In this document: piece by piece, positions 26,326 to 34,656 of the stretch
Layout: every line of letters starts with the position of its first letter
Numbering within the stretch: position 1 is the first letter of the stretch
NCBI RefSeq assembly: GCF_900230215.1
Contig: NZ_LT907982.1
Coordinates: 4,573,568-4,637,567, forward strand
DNA from: Jatrophihabitans sp. GAS493
GTDB lineage: Bacteria > Actinomycetota > Actinomycetes > Mycobacteriales > Jatrophihabitantaceae
Direction: 5' to 3'
Length of the DNA: 64,000 bases
The notes under the pieces: model-generated
The model's database searches: none
Told to the model about the DNA's origin: nothing
Seen by the model: only the letters and a program-made list of their open reading frames with translations
Made by a program: the position numbers and the translations under genes

Positions 26326-28176
26326 TTATGCCGCGCCACCGGTAGTGGGGAGGTTGGTGCAGAGGAGGGGGCGGAAGCTGAGGGCGGGTTGGCCGTTGAC
26401 GAGGATGGAGTTGCTGTCGCCCTGGTGGAGGTTGAGATACCAGCCGGTGGCCGGTGGGCTCGTGACACCGGTGATGGTGCGTGTCTGGTCCACGATGTTG
26501 CCGTTCTGGTCCGCGGTGAGATCAGCGAGCATGTAAATCGGTGCACCCTGATCGACGCAACTGCCGGAATGGATATGCGCAGCGTGCTGCCCCGGAGTCA
26601 GACCCGTCGCGTTGACGGTCACCGTCACCGTCTGCGCAGCCGGGTCGTAACGGAACGCCGCACTGCCGGCCAGCATCCCGGTCGAGTTGCCATTCGGATC
26701 GACGCTCACCGGGTGCAGACCGAAGCTGCTGCCCAACGGTGCGCCCGTCAGATCTCCGGAGAAAGCGATAGGTTCGGCCGCCACCGCATTGATGTGACTG
26801 TCACCGCCATACAACCCCAGGCGCAACAGGAAACGAGCACCCGCCGGCAACGGACCAGCGAGCGTGTCCACACCCTCAACAGTCCCATGCACCTGACCAC
26901 TCCCATCCGCAGTCACAGTCTGCAACCGCACAATCGGACGAGTACTACCCGCACCCACGATCTGCGCAGTATGCACCGAACCCGGCGTCAAACCCGACAC
27001 ATCCACCCGCACCGAAACCCGACCCTCATCAACCCCCACACGAACCGTCCCAACCGGCTGCGCCCCCAACACCACACGACTTGAGATCGTGGGGTCAGAC
27101 GGGCTCGGGCTCGATGGGCTCGAGGTCGGTGCTTGGCTCGAGGGACTCGACGCCATACCTGAGGGCATGCTTGATCCTTGCTTCGGGGTCGTGCCGCGCA
27201 TGGTTGCGGTAGCGGGGAGGTTGGTGCAGAGGAGAGGGCGGAAGCTGAGGGCGGGTTGGCCGTTGACGAGGATGGAGTTGCTGTCGCCCTGGTGGAGGTT
27301 GAGATACCAGCCGGTGGCCGGTGGGCTCGTGACACCGGTGATGGTGCGTGTCTGGTCCACGATGTTGCCGTTCTGGTCCGCGGTGAGATCAGCGAGCATG
27401 TAAATCGGTGCACCCTGATCGACGCAACTGCCGGAATGGATATGCGCAGCGTGCTGCCCCGGAGTCAGACCCGTCGCGTTGACGGTCACCGTCACCGTCT
27501 GCGCAGCCGGGTCGTAACGGAACGCCGCGCTGCCGGCCAGCATCCCGGTCGAGTTGCCATTCGGATCGACGCTCACCGGGTGCAGACCGAAGCTGCTGCC
27601 CAACGGTGCGCCCGTCAGATCTCCGGAGAAAGCGATAGGTTCGGCCGCCACCGCATTGATGTGACTGTCACCGCCATACAACCCCAGGCGCAACAGGAAA
27701 CGAGCACCCGCCGGCAACGGACCAGCGAGCGTGTCCACACCCTCAACAGTCCCATGCACCTGACCACTCCCATCCGCAGTCACAGTCTGCAACCGCACAA
27801 TCGGGCGAGTACTACCCGCACCCACGATCTGCGCAGTATGCACCGAACCCGGCGTCAAACCCGACACATCCACCCGCACCGAAACCCGACCCTCATCAAC
27901 CCCCACACGAACCGCCCCAACCGGCTGCGCCCCCAACACCACACGACGCTGAGTATCACGACGACCGGAATGCCTATCACTCGCGGCTGACTCGCCAGCG
28001 GCCACAGGGAGGGTACTGAGCCGGGTCAACGGCCTCTGGCCAGGTCCAGTGCGGTGGCCGGCATTCGTGCTGGCTTGGCTGGCCGCCATCGAAACCCCGA
28101 CCGAGGATGCGACTACTACGGCTGCGCCGAGTGCGGAGATAAGCATGGACTTGCCTGTAAACGACCTGAATAGCAT
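26326..28176 (-). CDS. Secreted CHRD-domain protein with two near-identical tandem copies
   Basis: The protein is 616 residues. A signal peptide (MLFRSFTGKSMLISALGAAV.., cleavage near SMAAS) is followed by two copies of a CHRD-type pair: VVLGAQPVG.VRVGVDEGRV and, later, QHAAHIHSGSCVDQGAPIYM, TADQNGNIVDQT and GWYLNLHQGD. The copies are separated by a Ser/Pro-rich linker and share a 289-codon period at the DNA level. CHRD domains are beta folds of extracellular proteins; no enzymatic role is established. ATG 28176 was chosen for AAGGA eight bases upstream; ATGs at 28182 and 28209 are alternatives in frame. It lies downstream of the sigma/anti-sigma pair but has its own island-type promoter. Confidence 0.8.
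   Translation of the reverse strand: MLFRSFTGKSMLISALGAAVVVASSVGVSMAASQASTNAGHRTGPGQRPLTRLSTLPVAAGESAASDRHSGRRDTQRRVVLGAQPVGAVRVGVDEGRVSVRVDVSGLTPGSVHTAQIVGAGSTRPIVRLQTVTADGSGQVHGTVEGVDTLAGPLPAGARFLLRLGLYGGDSHINAVAAEPIAFSGDLTGAPLGSSFGLHPVSVDPNGNSTGMLAGSAAFRYDPAAQTVTVTVNATGLTPGQHAAHIHSGSCVDQGAPIYMLADLTADQNGNIVDQTRTITGVTSPPATGWYLNLHQGDSNSILVNGQPALSFRPLLCTNLPATATMRGTTPKQGSSMPSGMASSPSSQAPTSSPSSPSPSDPTISSRVVLGAQPVGTVRVGVDEGRVSVRVDVSGLTPGSVHTAQIVGAGSTRPIVRLQTVTADGSGQVHGTVEGVDTLAGPLPAGARFLLRLGLYGGDSHINAVAAEPIAFSGDLTGAPLGSSFGLHPVSVDPNGNSTGMLAGSAAFRYDPAAQTVTVTVNATGLTPGQHAAHIHSGSCVDQGAPIYMLADLTADQNGNIVDQTRTITGVTSPPATGWYLNLHQGDSNSILVNGQPALSFRPLLCTNLPTTGGAA
26346..27083. repeat. Tandem direct repeat, copy 1 (CHRD coding)
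   Basis: About 738 bases nearly identical to 27213-27950, offset 867 bases (289 codons), so the frame is kept. Only a handful of substitutions are seen (for example CACTGCC against CGCTGCC), which implies recent duplication or gene conversion. Confidence 0.9.
27213..27950. repeat. Tandem direct repeat, copy 2 (CHRD coding)
   Basis: Partner of 26346-27083. It encodes the N-terminal copy of the CHRD pair because the gene is on the minus strand. Confidence 0.9.
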
Positions 28177-28225
28177 CTGCATTGTCCTTATCAAGAAGGG
28201 AGTTCTCATCGAACCGGTCGAAAGC

Positions 28226-28253
28226 GTTACGGACAATGGGCCGTTCCGGTTCA
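28226..28253 (-). promoter_or_regulatory. Putative ECF-sigma promoter of the CHRD gene (TGAACC-N16-CGTAAC)
   Basis: -35 box at 28248-28253, -10 box at 28226-28231, spacer 16. The predicted leader is about 40 bases. The CGTAA variant of the -10 box is shared with the sigma gene promoter. Confidence 0.7.
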
Positions 28254-28442
28254 ACCGATCTTGTCAAGCGCCCTGCCCAATGCCGCTTGTCCCCAAGTCG
28301 GATCGATTCGCTGCAGAGTCTCGTCGCCTGCGGTCTTGTCCCGCTGCTTGTTCTCCTCGCACTGGCCTAGCCAGGCGTGCCGGGTGGCTAGAACCCGTGA
28401 CGGACAAGCTCGAGGCGACCCGCTGATCGGGTCACGTCGAAT

Positions 28443-29180
28443 CTAGATAACGACAGTAACGATGTGAGTGCCAAAGAGCGTACGAACCTGCAGTTGCCCA
28501 ACGTCGCTAAGTGGAATCGCCGCCGACCCCTCGACTTGGGTGCCGCGTGATCCGCTCCCACCTGGCGCAACCGCCCAGCTGCTCACAACCTGCTGCTCGC
28601 CGCTTCGGGATACCGCGATGAGCTCGCAATGCGCATTGCCTGGCTCATCGGCAACGAGCGCGTTGACGCGTGAGAATCCGTGTTCGGGGGTGAGCGTCGC
28701 GACGATTGACACACCGCTCACGAGATCGTGAGCCGTACGCGTCTGTGAACCGGGCCCAGCAGCAATTTCCGCTGACGCCACGTGGCGATGGGAGTTGACT
28801 TCACCCCCGGCGATACCGCCGCCGACAACGAGCACCGCGGCGGCAGCGGCGACACCGAGCACACGCCGTCGTCGTGTGTGCGCTCGCTGCGAACGTAGCG
28901 CGGCCAGCGTTCGGGGCAGGATCAGGTCGTTCTCCAGTTGCGCGCCTTCAGCCTCGAGCTGATCGAAATTCATGCCGTCGATGCCGCTGGAACCGGGCTC
29001 CGTCACGTCCGCATCTCCTTTCAGCCGGTCCAGGCGACGGGTCACATCGATCAGATCCGCCACCTCCCGTCGACACTCACCGCAGCTGGTCAAGTGGACA
29101 GCCACCGCCCGCTGTTCATCCTCGTCGAGGAGGCCGCAGACGTACGCACCAAGCTGCGGCCGGAAGTCGATTTCGTTCAT
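28443..29180 (-). CDS. ZAS-type transmembrane anti-sigma factor
   Basis: The protein is 245 residues. The N-terminal zinc-binding anti-sigma domain has VHLTSCGECRREV (the HxxxCxxC signature) within the first 40 residues. A basic stretch, RAHTRRRR, precedes one transmembrane helix (about 107-127, VLGVAAAAAVLVVGGGIAGG). The extracytoplasmic part (130-245) is beta-rich and ends HIVTVVI, similar to the sensor part of RslA/RskA-type anti-sigma factors. Its ATG overlaps the sigma stop codon as ATGA, indicating translational coupling. By family analogy it holds the sigma factor inactive and releases it after an envelope or redox signal; the signal is not evident. Confidence 0.9.
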   Translation of the reverse strand: MNEIDFRPQLGAYVCGLLDEDEQRAVAVHLTSCGECRREVADLIDVTRRLDRLKGDADVTEPGSSGIDGMNFDQLEAEGAQLENDLILPRTLAALRSQRAHTRRRRVLGVAAAAAVLVVGGGIAGGEVNSHRHVASAEIAAGPGSQTRTAHDLVSGVSIVATLTPEHGFSRVNALVADEPGNAHCELIAVSRSGEQQVVSSWAVAPGGSGSRGTQVEGSAAIPLSDVGQLQVRTLFGTHIVTVVI

Positions 29181-29755
29181 GCAGTTATCTCCTGCCCCTG
29201 CCCGAGCGTCCCGCGCAGCGCCCGGAGTGCGTAGTAAGTGCGGGATTTGACGGTCCCGGCCGGAATTCCTAGCGTCAGTCCAGCCTCTTGGGCCGACTTG
29301 TCCTTCAAGTAGACCTCGACCAGCACGGCGCGATGCTCGACTGATAGCAATGCCAGCGCCTTCTCCACGACGAGCTTGTCATCGAGTTCCTGAACAGGGT
29401 CGCCCAGCCGCTCAACCCTGCCGGCAGCGTCGGCGAGCTCGCCGTCCACCTCGACCGGACGTGCTCGCTTAGCCCGCACCATGTCTATCCACACATTGTT
29501 CGCGACCGTGAACAGCCAGGCACGCACCGAACCACGTTCGGCCGAGAGGTTGTCGCCATGACGCCAGGCGCGCAGGAGTGTCTCCTGAACGATGTCCTCA
29601 GCCCGCTGCTGATCACGACACAACCGGTACGAATAGCCCAGCAAAGCGCGCCCATACTCGGCGTAGAGGGTGACCACCAGCGCCTCACCAGACGCGTGCT
29701 CTCGAATCGCACGGCGTGCGCGTCGCGTTGATCCAGATCCCAAACTGAATGTCAT
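29177..29755 (-). CDS. ECF RNA polymerase sigma factor (SigL-like), paired with an anti-sigma factor
   Basis: The protein is 192 residues from ATG 29755, which has AGGAG five bases upstream; the longer open frame to 29947 lacks a site and crosses the promoter. Region 2: AEDIVQETLLRAWRHGDNL and GSVRAWLFTVANNVWIDMVR. Region 4: LALLSVEHRAVLVEVYL and LTLGIPAGTVKSRTYYALRALR. It resembles mycobacterial SigL, whose reported promoter consensus (from memory) is TGAACC with a CGT-type -10; the same boxes precede this gene and many neighbours. The arrangement sigma, coupled anti-sigma, then CHRD is that of an autoregulated stress module. Confidence 0.92.
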   Translation of the reverse strand: MTFSLGSGSTRRARRAIREHASGEALVVTLYAEYGRALLGYSYRLCRDQQRAEDIVQETLLRAWRHGDNLSAERGSVRAWLFTVANNVWIDMVRAKRARPVEVDGELADAAGRVERLGDPVQELDDKLVVEKALALLSVEHRAVLVEVYLKDKSAQEAGLTLGIPAGTVKSRTYYALRALRGTLGQGQEITA

Positions 29756-29813
29756 GCAGTCTCCTGCGCCCCCGCTTGCCACCGCGCAACGATTCGCAGA
29801 CGCGGCCACAAGC

Positions 29814-29841
29814 ATTACGTTCAAACCTGCGACTTGGTTCA
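29814..29841 (-). promoter_or_regulatory. Putative autoregulatory ECF promoter (TGAACC-N16-CGTAAT)
   Basis: -35 box at 29836-29841, -10 box at 29814-29819, spacer 16, about 52 bases of leader before ATG 29755. An overlapping second match (TGAACG, spacer 15, CGTCTG) is weaker. Confidence 0.75.
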
Positions 29842-29985
29842 GAGTAAGCGAGATATGACGACACGCCACCACCCTTCGAGTGCGATTCGCGGGCCCAGCT
29901 CCGGCAAGCGCTCCGATCCCTCGGCCGCGGCGGTTCATGCTTGCCATCCGGCTTGCGCCAGTCTGCAGGTTGTCGCCGGACTATG

Positions 29986-30630
29986 TCATGATGCCGGCGG
30001 GATGATCGCCGGTGACAGCGGAGTGAAGCCGCCACTCAAAGGGTCCGACAGCCCGGTAGATTCGCCGTCCTGTGGGACGGGATCCTCCTTTCCCGGCATG
30101 AACCAGGTCGCCGGTGGGCCTGGGTTTTCTCCATTAGTGTTGACCATCAGCCCGCCTCGGCCGTCGTCGGTAAGATATCCGCCTTCCTTGAAGGCGAACT
30201 GCAGGCCGAACACCGGTGTGAACTCCTGGTCGAACTCAGGGAAGTCTCCGCAATTGGTCGACGACACCTGTCTGATTCCACCTCCATGGGCGACCAAACA
30301 GTAGCCAGTGGCCGCGTTCTGGATCAGCACGGCTGGTGAGATGTCTTCCCCGGACCAAGGTGATCCAATGAATCGCCAGTTCTGGGTATTCGCCCCATTG
30401 CACGGAGCGAGAAAGACAGGAGCGTCCAGGCTGAGCGTGTCGTAACCTGTTGCGGTATCGAGACAGGCGCCAGTCGTTACTACCCGGATCGTCGAGATGT
30501 CGTCGGCGCGGGCAGCACCGGCACGAGCGAAGAGCGCCGCCCCCATAGCCAGTGCTACGAGGACGGCGATGAAGGCTTTCGCGCGAAGCGACAATCCCCC
30601 CAACGACCGTCGTAGAGACACGAGATTCAT
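29986..30630 (-). CDS. Secreted ricin-type beta-trefoil-like protein, paralog 1 of 5
   Basis: The protein is 214 residues; ATG 30630 follows GGAGG by five bases. The signal peptide is built on the family pattern LGGLSLRAKAFIAVLVALAM.. with cleavage near ARAD. The mature part has TTGACLDT, VFLAPCNGANTQNW (a QxW ricin motif), VLIQNAATGYCLV, a Cys near TNCGD, and the family ending GGYLTDDGRGGLMV.. PATWFM. Ricin-type lectin domains bind glycans; here only about one trefoil's worth is present and the third subdomain departs from the ricin pattern, so glycan binding is inferred. A Pro/Gly-rich C-terminal tail (about 190-214) is unique to this copy. Transcribed from an island-type promoter. Confidence 0.82.
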   Translation of the reverse strand: MNLVSLRRSLGGLSLRAKAFIAVLVALAMGAALFARAGAARADDISTIRVVTTGACLDTATGYDTLSLDAPVFLAPCNGANTQNWRFIGSPWSGEDISPAVLIQNAATGYCLVAHGGGIRQVSSTNCGDFPEFDQEFTPVFGLQFAFKEGGYLTDDGRGGLMVNTNGENPGPPATWFMPGKEDPVPQDGESTGLSDPLSGGFTPLSPAIIPPAS

Positions 30631-30669
30631 AGCGACCTCCGTGGTAGAAGAACAGACGATGTCCTCGTA

Positions 30670-30698
30670 CCCACGTATGCCACGGCCCAGTAAGTTCA
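30670..30698 (-). promoter_or_regulatory. Putative ECF-sigma promoter (TGAACT-N17-CGTGGG)
   Basis: -35 box at 30693-30698, -10 box at 30670-30675, spacer 17; about 32 bases of leader to ATG 30630. Confidence 0.6.
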
Positions 30699-30730
30699 AC
30701 GCAGCAAATCGACGCGCTGTAGACACGACG

Positions 30731-30774
30731 GCGCCGCTAATCCTGCCGCCGGGCAGCGGCAGGACTAGCGGCGC
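30731..30774. terminator. Stem-loop terminator downstream of the PDE/5'-nucleotidase gene
   Basis: GCGCCGCTA plus TCCTGCCG pairs with CGGCAGGA plus TAGCGGCGC around a short loop: about 18 bp with one or two unpaired bases. It isolates the ricin-type gene from the large gene upstream on the same strand. Confidence 0.8.
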
Positions 30775-30795
30775 GCGTGAGGGGGACGGGATACG

Positions 30796-33700
30796 TCAGT
30801 TCTTTACGATGCGTCCGTCTATCGAGTAGGTAAACGGGTCCGGCTGCTTACTCACAAAGTCGACGAGCGCGGTGAGCACCGGCTGAACCTGTTGGACCAC
30901 GTTCGACGCGCCCTTCAAGACGGTAAACCCGTCGCCTCCGTTTGCGGCAAAGGAGTTGGCTGTAGCAGTGTAGGTCTGTGAGCCGTCGTTGGGAATGGGG
31001 TTTGAATCATCGCCGGCCTTACCGAGCCACACCCCGGTGATTGAGCCACTTCCCTGGGTTCCGGTGTAGGCGAAGTGCAGCCCGGAGACCTGCATGATCC
31101 CCCCGGTTCCGGTTGCCAACTGCTGTGCGAGCACCGCCCAGACCTGCGCCCCCGTCAGTTCGAAGGTGTCAACATAGTTGTCCTGGAAGGGCTGCGCGGT
31201 ATACAGACTGCCGAAGGTCACCGGGCCCGCGGTGAACCCCGAGCGGATGCTGCCGGTGTTGACGAAGGCAAGCTGCGTTCCGGCGTAGGCGCGCTGCGCA
31301 TCGGCGATAAGGTCACCGGCCGGGGACTCACCCGCCGCGCTCTGCCCGTTCTCGCGTTGGGAAGGGATATCGGTGCTGGCGGTATTTATCAGGCGCTGAG
31401 TGATGGGGTTGGTGGTCGCTACGGCGTTGTCGACGATCGCCTGCACCTGTTGGTCAATTGGAACGGCTGGCGCGTCCGGATCGGTGGACTGAGGGATGCT
31501 CGAGCGCCAGACCGGCACGATGGCCCCCCAGGTCGCCTTGATCGTCTCGGTCTTGCGGTCCAGCAGCAGTTGCACCTGATCGAACGCCCGACCGTACGAA
31601 GACGCCTGCACGACGAGTGCCTGACCCACCCGTGTGCTGACCGTCGTGTGAGTGTGTCCGGAGACGACCAGTTTCACCGCCGGATCGAGGTGGGCGGCGA
31701 TCGAGTTGATGCGATCACTCACCACGCCGACCGGGAAGCTAGTCTGCGTACCGCCCTCGTGGATTATCACGACGAAGGTGTGCACGCCCTGCTTCTCCAG
31801 TGCGGCGACAGAGCCGTTGATGGCGGTGACCTCATCCGTGAAGTGAACACCGGCTGTAGCGTCGGTGGTCGTCACGGTTGGCGTAAAGATGGTGGTGGCT
31901 CCGATGAAGCCGATCGGTACGCCGGCAACGCGCTTCACGAGGTACGGCGGAAGCAAGGGCTGCCCCGTCGCGTCGCTGATGACATTCGCGTCGACCACGG
32001 GGTAGTCCAGTTTGTTGAAATCGATCGACGGGTCCACGGTCGAGGTGCCCCCATTGATCTGCAGTTGAAGTTCCTTCACGCCGCGGTCGAACTCGTGGTT
32101 TCCAAGAGTGCCGATATCGAACCCCATGAGGTTCATGGCGTCCAAGGTCGGCTTGTCGCGCAGGAGTGCGGTCTCGGGCGGACTGCCACCCACCATGTCA
32201 CCCGCCTCGACCGTAACGGTGTTCGGGTTCTCTGAGCGGGCTCGTTCAAGGTCGCCGGCCAGTGCGGCTATTCCTCCCGCCGCGTCCTTTACACCGGTGT
32301 ACGGATCGCTGTACGTCAATCCATTCCCGGTGATGTTGCCGTGCAGGTCGTTCACGGCCAACAGTTGAGCTTGAACATAGCGATCACCATCTTGGAGGAT
32401 GCTGGTCAACACATGCCCTTGGGTCTGCAGCGGTGGATCAAATCCGCCGAGGACGGCCAGAGTCGGCGCCACATCGACCTGCTGCACCGACGCGGCGCGA
32501 CCGTGGTGATCAATGCCCGGTCCAGCGGCGAGGAAGACCGGGGCTGCCGCCTGCTTGCCTCCCGCTTTGTCTGGCCCAGGCAGGTAACCGTCCTCAGCCA
32601 CCGGACGTATCGTGCTGATCTGTGTTCCGGCCGTTGCACCGGTGAAGGTGTAGGGCGGACGTAGAATGACCGTAACGTCTCCACTGCGAGTGGGGTTCGC
32701 CCCGCCCGTCCCGGGCAGATTGGCCAGATCAGACTTGGTATAGACCGCCTGCACGATGCGCTGGCCGGTCGTCGGGTCAACCAGGTCACGGTATGCGTTG
32801 ACGATCTTCGAGACGGTAGCCGAGTAGTCGGTCGCTGCTACCGTTCCGTCCGGGTCACGCCCGGCCAGTTCGAGATAGATCTGGGTCGTCGCCCCGGTGG
32901 AGCAGGCTTTCGCCAGACTGGAACCGACCGCCGCAGGCTGGCAGTTCGCCGATTGCTCTGTATCTTGCAGGCCGAGGTGCACCAGCGGCAGCGCGGGATC
33001 GACCGCGCGCCAAGCCGGTGCGACGGCATGGTCGCTCGTGGCGACCACGTCGGTATTCGTACCTAGCAGGCCTTGCAGCGTGCTTATTTCATGATCTGCG
33101 TTTCGGTACGCACCCTCAAGCATCGATTGGCGCTGCCGGGTGAGATGATCCCGCCGCCCGGAGCCTGCGAATCGGTCAAAGAAGGGATTGGCGACATCAC
33201 CCGCTGTAGTTGGGGTCAGCAAGGCCAACAGTTCGCCGTTCGTCTGACTTATGACGTCAGTTCCGGCGAGGACGACATTCGTATGTGGTTGCAACTTGCC
33301 CAGGACATAGGAGTCAACGGCTCGCTCGTAGGCCCCACTGAGAAGGCTGGTCTGTTCGTACCAAGTGCGCTCGTCGATGACTCCGGCCTGCAAGGCTGCC
33401 GCGTCCCCGTACACAGCGGGCGGCAAGTTCTCGGCCAGGTAGTTGGCGAATCGGCCGCCCCACTGCGAGCTAGTCGGCAGTGCATTACAAGCCGCCGTAA
33501 AGCACTGTGCGTTAGCCCGACTGATTGGCGTGTAGTAGAGGCCGAAGTGCGATACATCCGGGCTCAAGGTGGTCAGCTTCACATAGAATCCGGCGGCTGC
33601 TCCGGCGGCGATTCCGGTCAGCGAGTTGTCACCCGAGAGCCGAATGGGCGCGAAGTTCCCTGGGGACAGAGTGGCCACCGCGTTGACGCCATCCTTCCCG

Positions 33701-34521
33701 GCGGACGCAGGGACGATCAGCACCCGGTCGTACCCGCGCCTCGAGGTTGCGTAGATAAACAAATCGAAGTCGCGGTTTGGGTTCACGGCCGATGAAGTCG
33801 TCTCGATACTGAAGGTCGATTGCAGGGCCGGTCGGCGGCTGGATGGCACATGACTCCATCCGGTTGCTGCCTCGATGGTGGCCGCCTGGTATCCGAAGCC
33901 AGCAGCGCGGACCTCCGTTTCACGTGTCGGTTCGGCCGGGGTCTGCACCACGCCCGCTTGTGAGTACGAGGTTGCACGATCGACCGTCGGTCCGGCAATC
34001 CCCGCCGCAAGACCGCCCGGCCAATCAAGTTGGGCAACCAGGCGTCCGGCACCTTCGGCCGACGCGGCCAGCGATTCGGCCTCGTCCGCGCCGGCTGCGG
34101 GTCCTGCCGTCACCGCGGTAGCTGTCGATGAGAGCGATGAACTGAACGCTGAACGCGTGTCGAAGTAGGTGTCGCCTGTTGTGCCTGTTCGCGCGGGCCA
34201 CGCTCCGGTCGTGAGTGCATCTACATCCGGTCCAGTCGCCGCCGGAACCGCAGTGGTGATTCCGGATTCAGCAGATACTCCCTCGCGCTGGAGCCGAGCA
34301 TAGGCCGGCAATGCTCCTCTCTTTTCGAGACTTTCCAGCGTGCGAGATTGCAGGCCAGCCGCATCAAAGAGGAGTACGGACGAATCAGATGCAGCGTCCC
34401 CGTTCTGAGTCGGCATAGCGGACGCCCGTGCATCCTGACCGCTCAGAGCGACCAGTCCGGCCGCGACGGCGGTGGTCATACTCAGCAATGCGAACGACTT
34501 CTTCAGGACCTGTGGCCTCAT
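30796..34521 (-). CDS. Secreted fusion of a type I phosphodiesterase-like domain and a 5'-nucleotidase (UshA-like)
   Basis: The protein is 1,241 residues. ATG 34521 has GGAG five bases upstream and starts a signal peptide (MRPQVLKKSFALLSMTTAVA.., cleavage near ARASA). Residues about 45-650 resemble the alkaline-phosphatase-superfamily PDE/nucleotide pyrophosphatase group: VLLFDAAG, a TTGAWPARTG segment, VVATSDHA and QVDVAPTLAVLGG. Residues about 680-1240 are a full 5'-nucleotidase: metallophosphatase motifs LLAVNDLHGN, EAGDMVGGSP, TLGNHEFDRG, IIHEGG and VVSGHTHT, then the C-terminal domain with VNTGSIRSGF, TAQPFQDNYV and GGDGFTVLKG. It likely scavenges phosphate or nucleosides from extracellular nucleotides or phosphodiesters. 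No island-type promoter was found; a perfect palindrome lies upstream instead. Confidence 0.85.
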   Translation of the reverse strand: MRPQVLKKSFALLSMTTAVAAGLVALSGQDARASAMPTQNGDAASDSSVLLFDAAGLQSRTLESLEKRGALPAYARLQREGVSAESGITTAVPAATGPDVDALTTGAWPARTGTTGDTYFDTRSAFSSSLSSTATAVTAGPAAGADEAESLAASAEGAGRLVAQLDWPGGLAAGIAGPTVDRATSYSQAGVVQTPAEPTRETEVRAAGFGYQAATIEAATGWSHVPSSRRPALQSTFSIETTSSAVNPNRDFDLFIYATSRRGYDRVLIVPASAGKDGVNAVATLSPGNFAPIRLSGDNSLTGIAAGAAAGFYVKLTTLSPDVSHFGLYYTPISRANAQCFTAACNALPTSSQWGGRFANYLAENLPPAVYGDAAALQAGVIDERTWYEQTSLLSGAYERAVDSYVLGKLQPHTNVVLAGTDVISQTNGELLALLTPTTAGDVANPFFDRFAGSGRRDHLTRQRQSMLEGAYRNADHEISTLQGLLGTNTDVVATSDHAVAPAWRAVDPALPLVHLGLQDTEQSANCQPAAVGSSLAKACSTGATTQIYLELAGRDPDGTVAATDYSATVSKIVNAYRDLVDPTTGQRIVQAVYTKSDLANLPGTGGANPTRSGDVTVILRPPYTFTGATAGTQISTIRPVAEDGYLPGPDKAGGKQAAAPVFLAAGPGIDHHGRAASVQQVDVAPTLAVLGGFDPPLQTQGHVLTSILQDGDRYVQAQLLAVNDLHGNITGNGLTYSDPYTGVKDAAGGIAALAGDLERARSENPNTVTVEAGDMVGGSPPETALLRDKPTLDAMNLMGFDIGTLGNHEFDRGVKELQLQINGGTSTVDPSIDFNKLDYPVVDANVISDATGQPLLPPYLVKRVAGVPIGFIGATTIFTPTVTTTDATAGVHFTDEVTAINGSVAALEKQGVHTFVVIIHEGGTQTSFPVGVVSDRINSIAAHLDPAVKLVVSGHTHTTVSTRVGQALVVQASSYGRAFDQVQLLLDRKTETIKATWGAIVPVWRSSIPQSTDPDAPAVPIDQQVQAIVDNAVATTNPITQRLINTASTDIPSQRENGQSAAGESPAGDLIADAQRAYAGTQLAFVNTGSIRSGFTAGPVTFGSLYTAQPFQDNYVDTFELTGAQVWAVLAQQLATGTGGIMQVSGLHFAYTGTQGSGSITGVWLGKAGDDSNPIPNDGSQTYTATANSFAANGGDGFTVLKGASNVVQQVQPVLTALVDFVSKQPDPFTYSIDGRIVKN

Positions 34522-34544
34522 GACGACTCCACTGAAGGGTATTG

Positions 34545-34567
34545 GTCTAGTCCACATTGGACTAGAC
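34545..34567. promoter_or_regulatory. Perfect 9-5-9 palindrome, candidate operator
   Basis: GTCTAGTCC, five bases, then GGACTAGAC, centred about 35 bases upstream of ATG 34521. Its symmetry and position suit a TetR/MarR-type operator or a leader hairpin. No regulator gene of those families lies in the window. Confidence 0.5.
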
Positions 34568-34656
34568 AACATGCGCAGAGTGTGCCGGAGATCCAGCTAT
34601 CAGTCAACCGTTCGCGACCTTGAGATTTACCTGTGGGCGAAGCTGTCCGGCACACA

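Noticed and set aside
26389-27990. Two similar plus-strand open frames of 231 and 270 codons
   Set aside because: They mirror the tandem CHRD duplication on the opposite strand; similarity between them is a by-product of the DNA repeat.
31075-32235. 386-codon plus-strand open frame
   Set aside because: Antisense to the 5'-nucleotidase half of the secreted fusion, which has full catalytic motifs.
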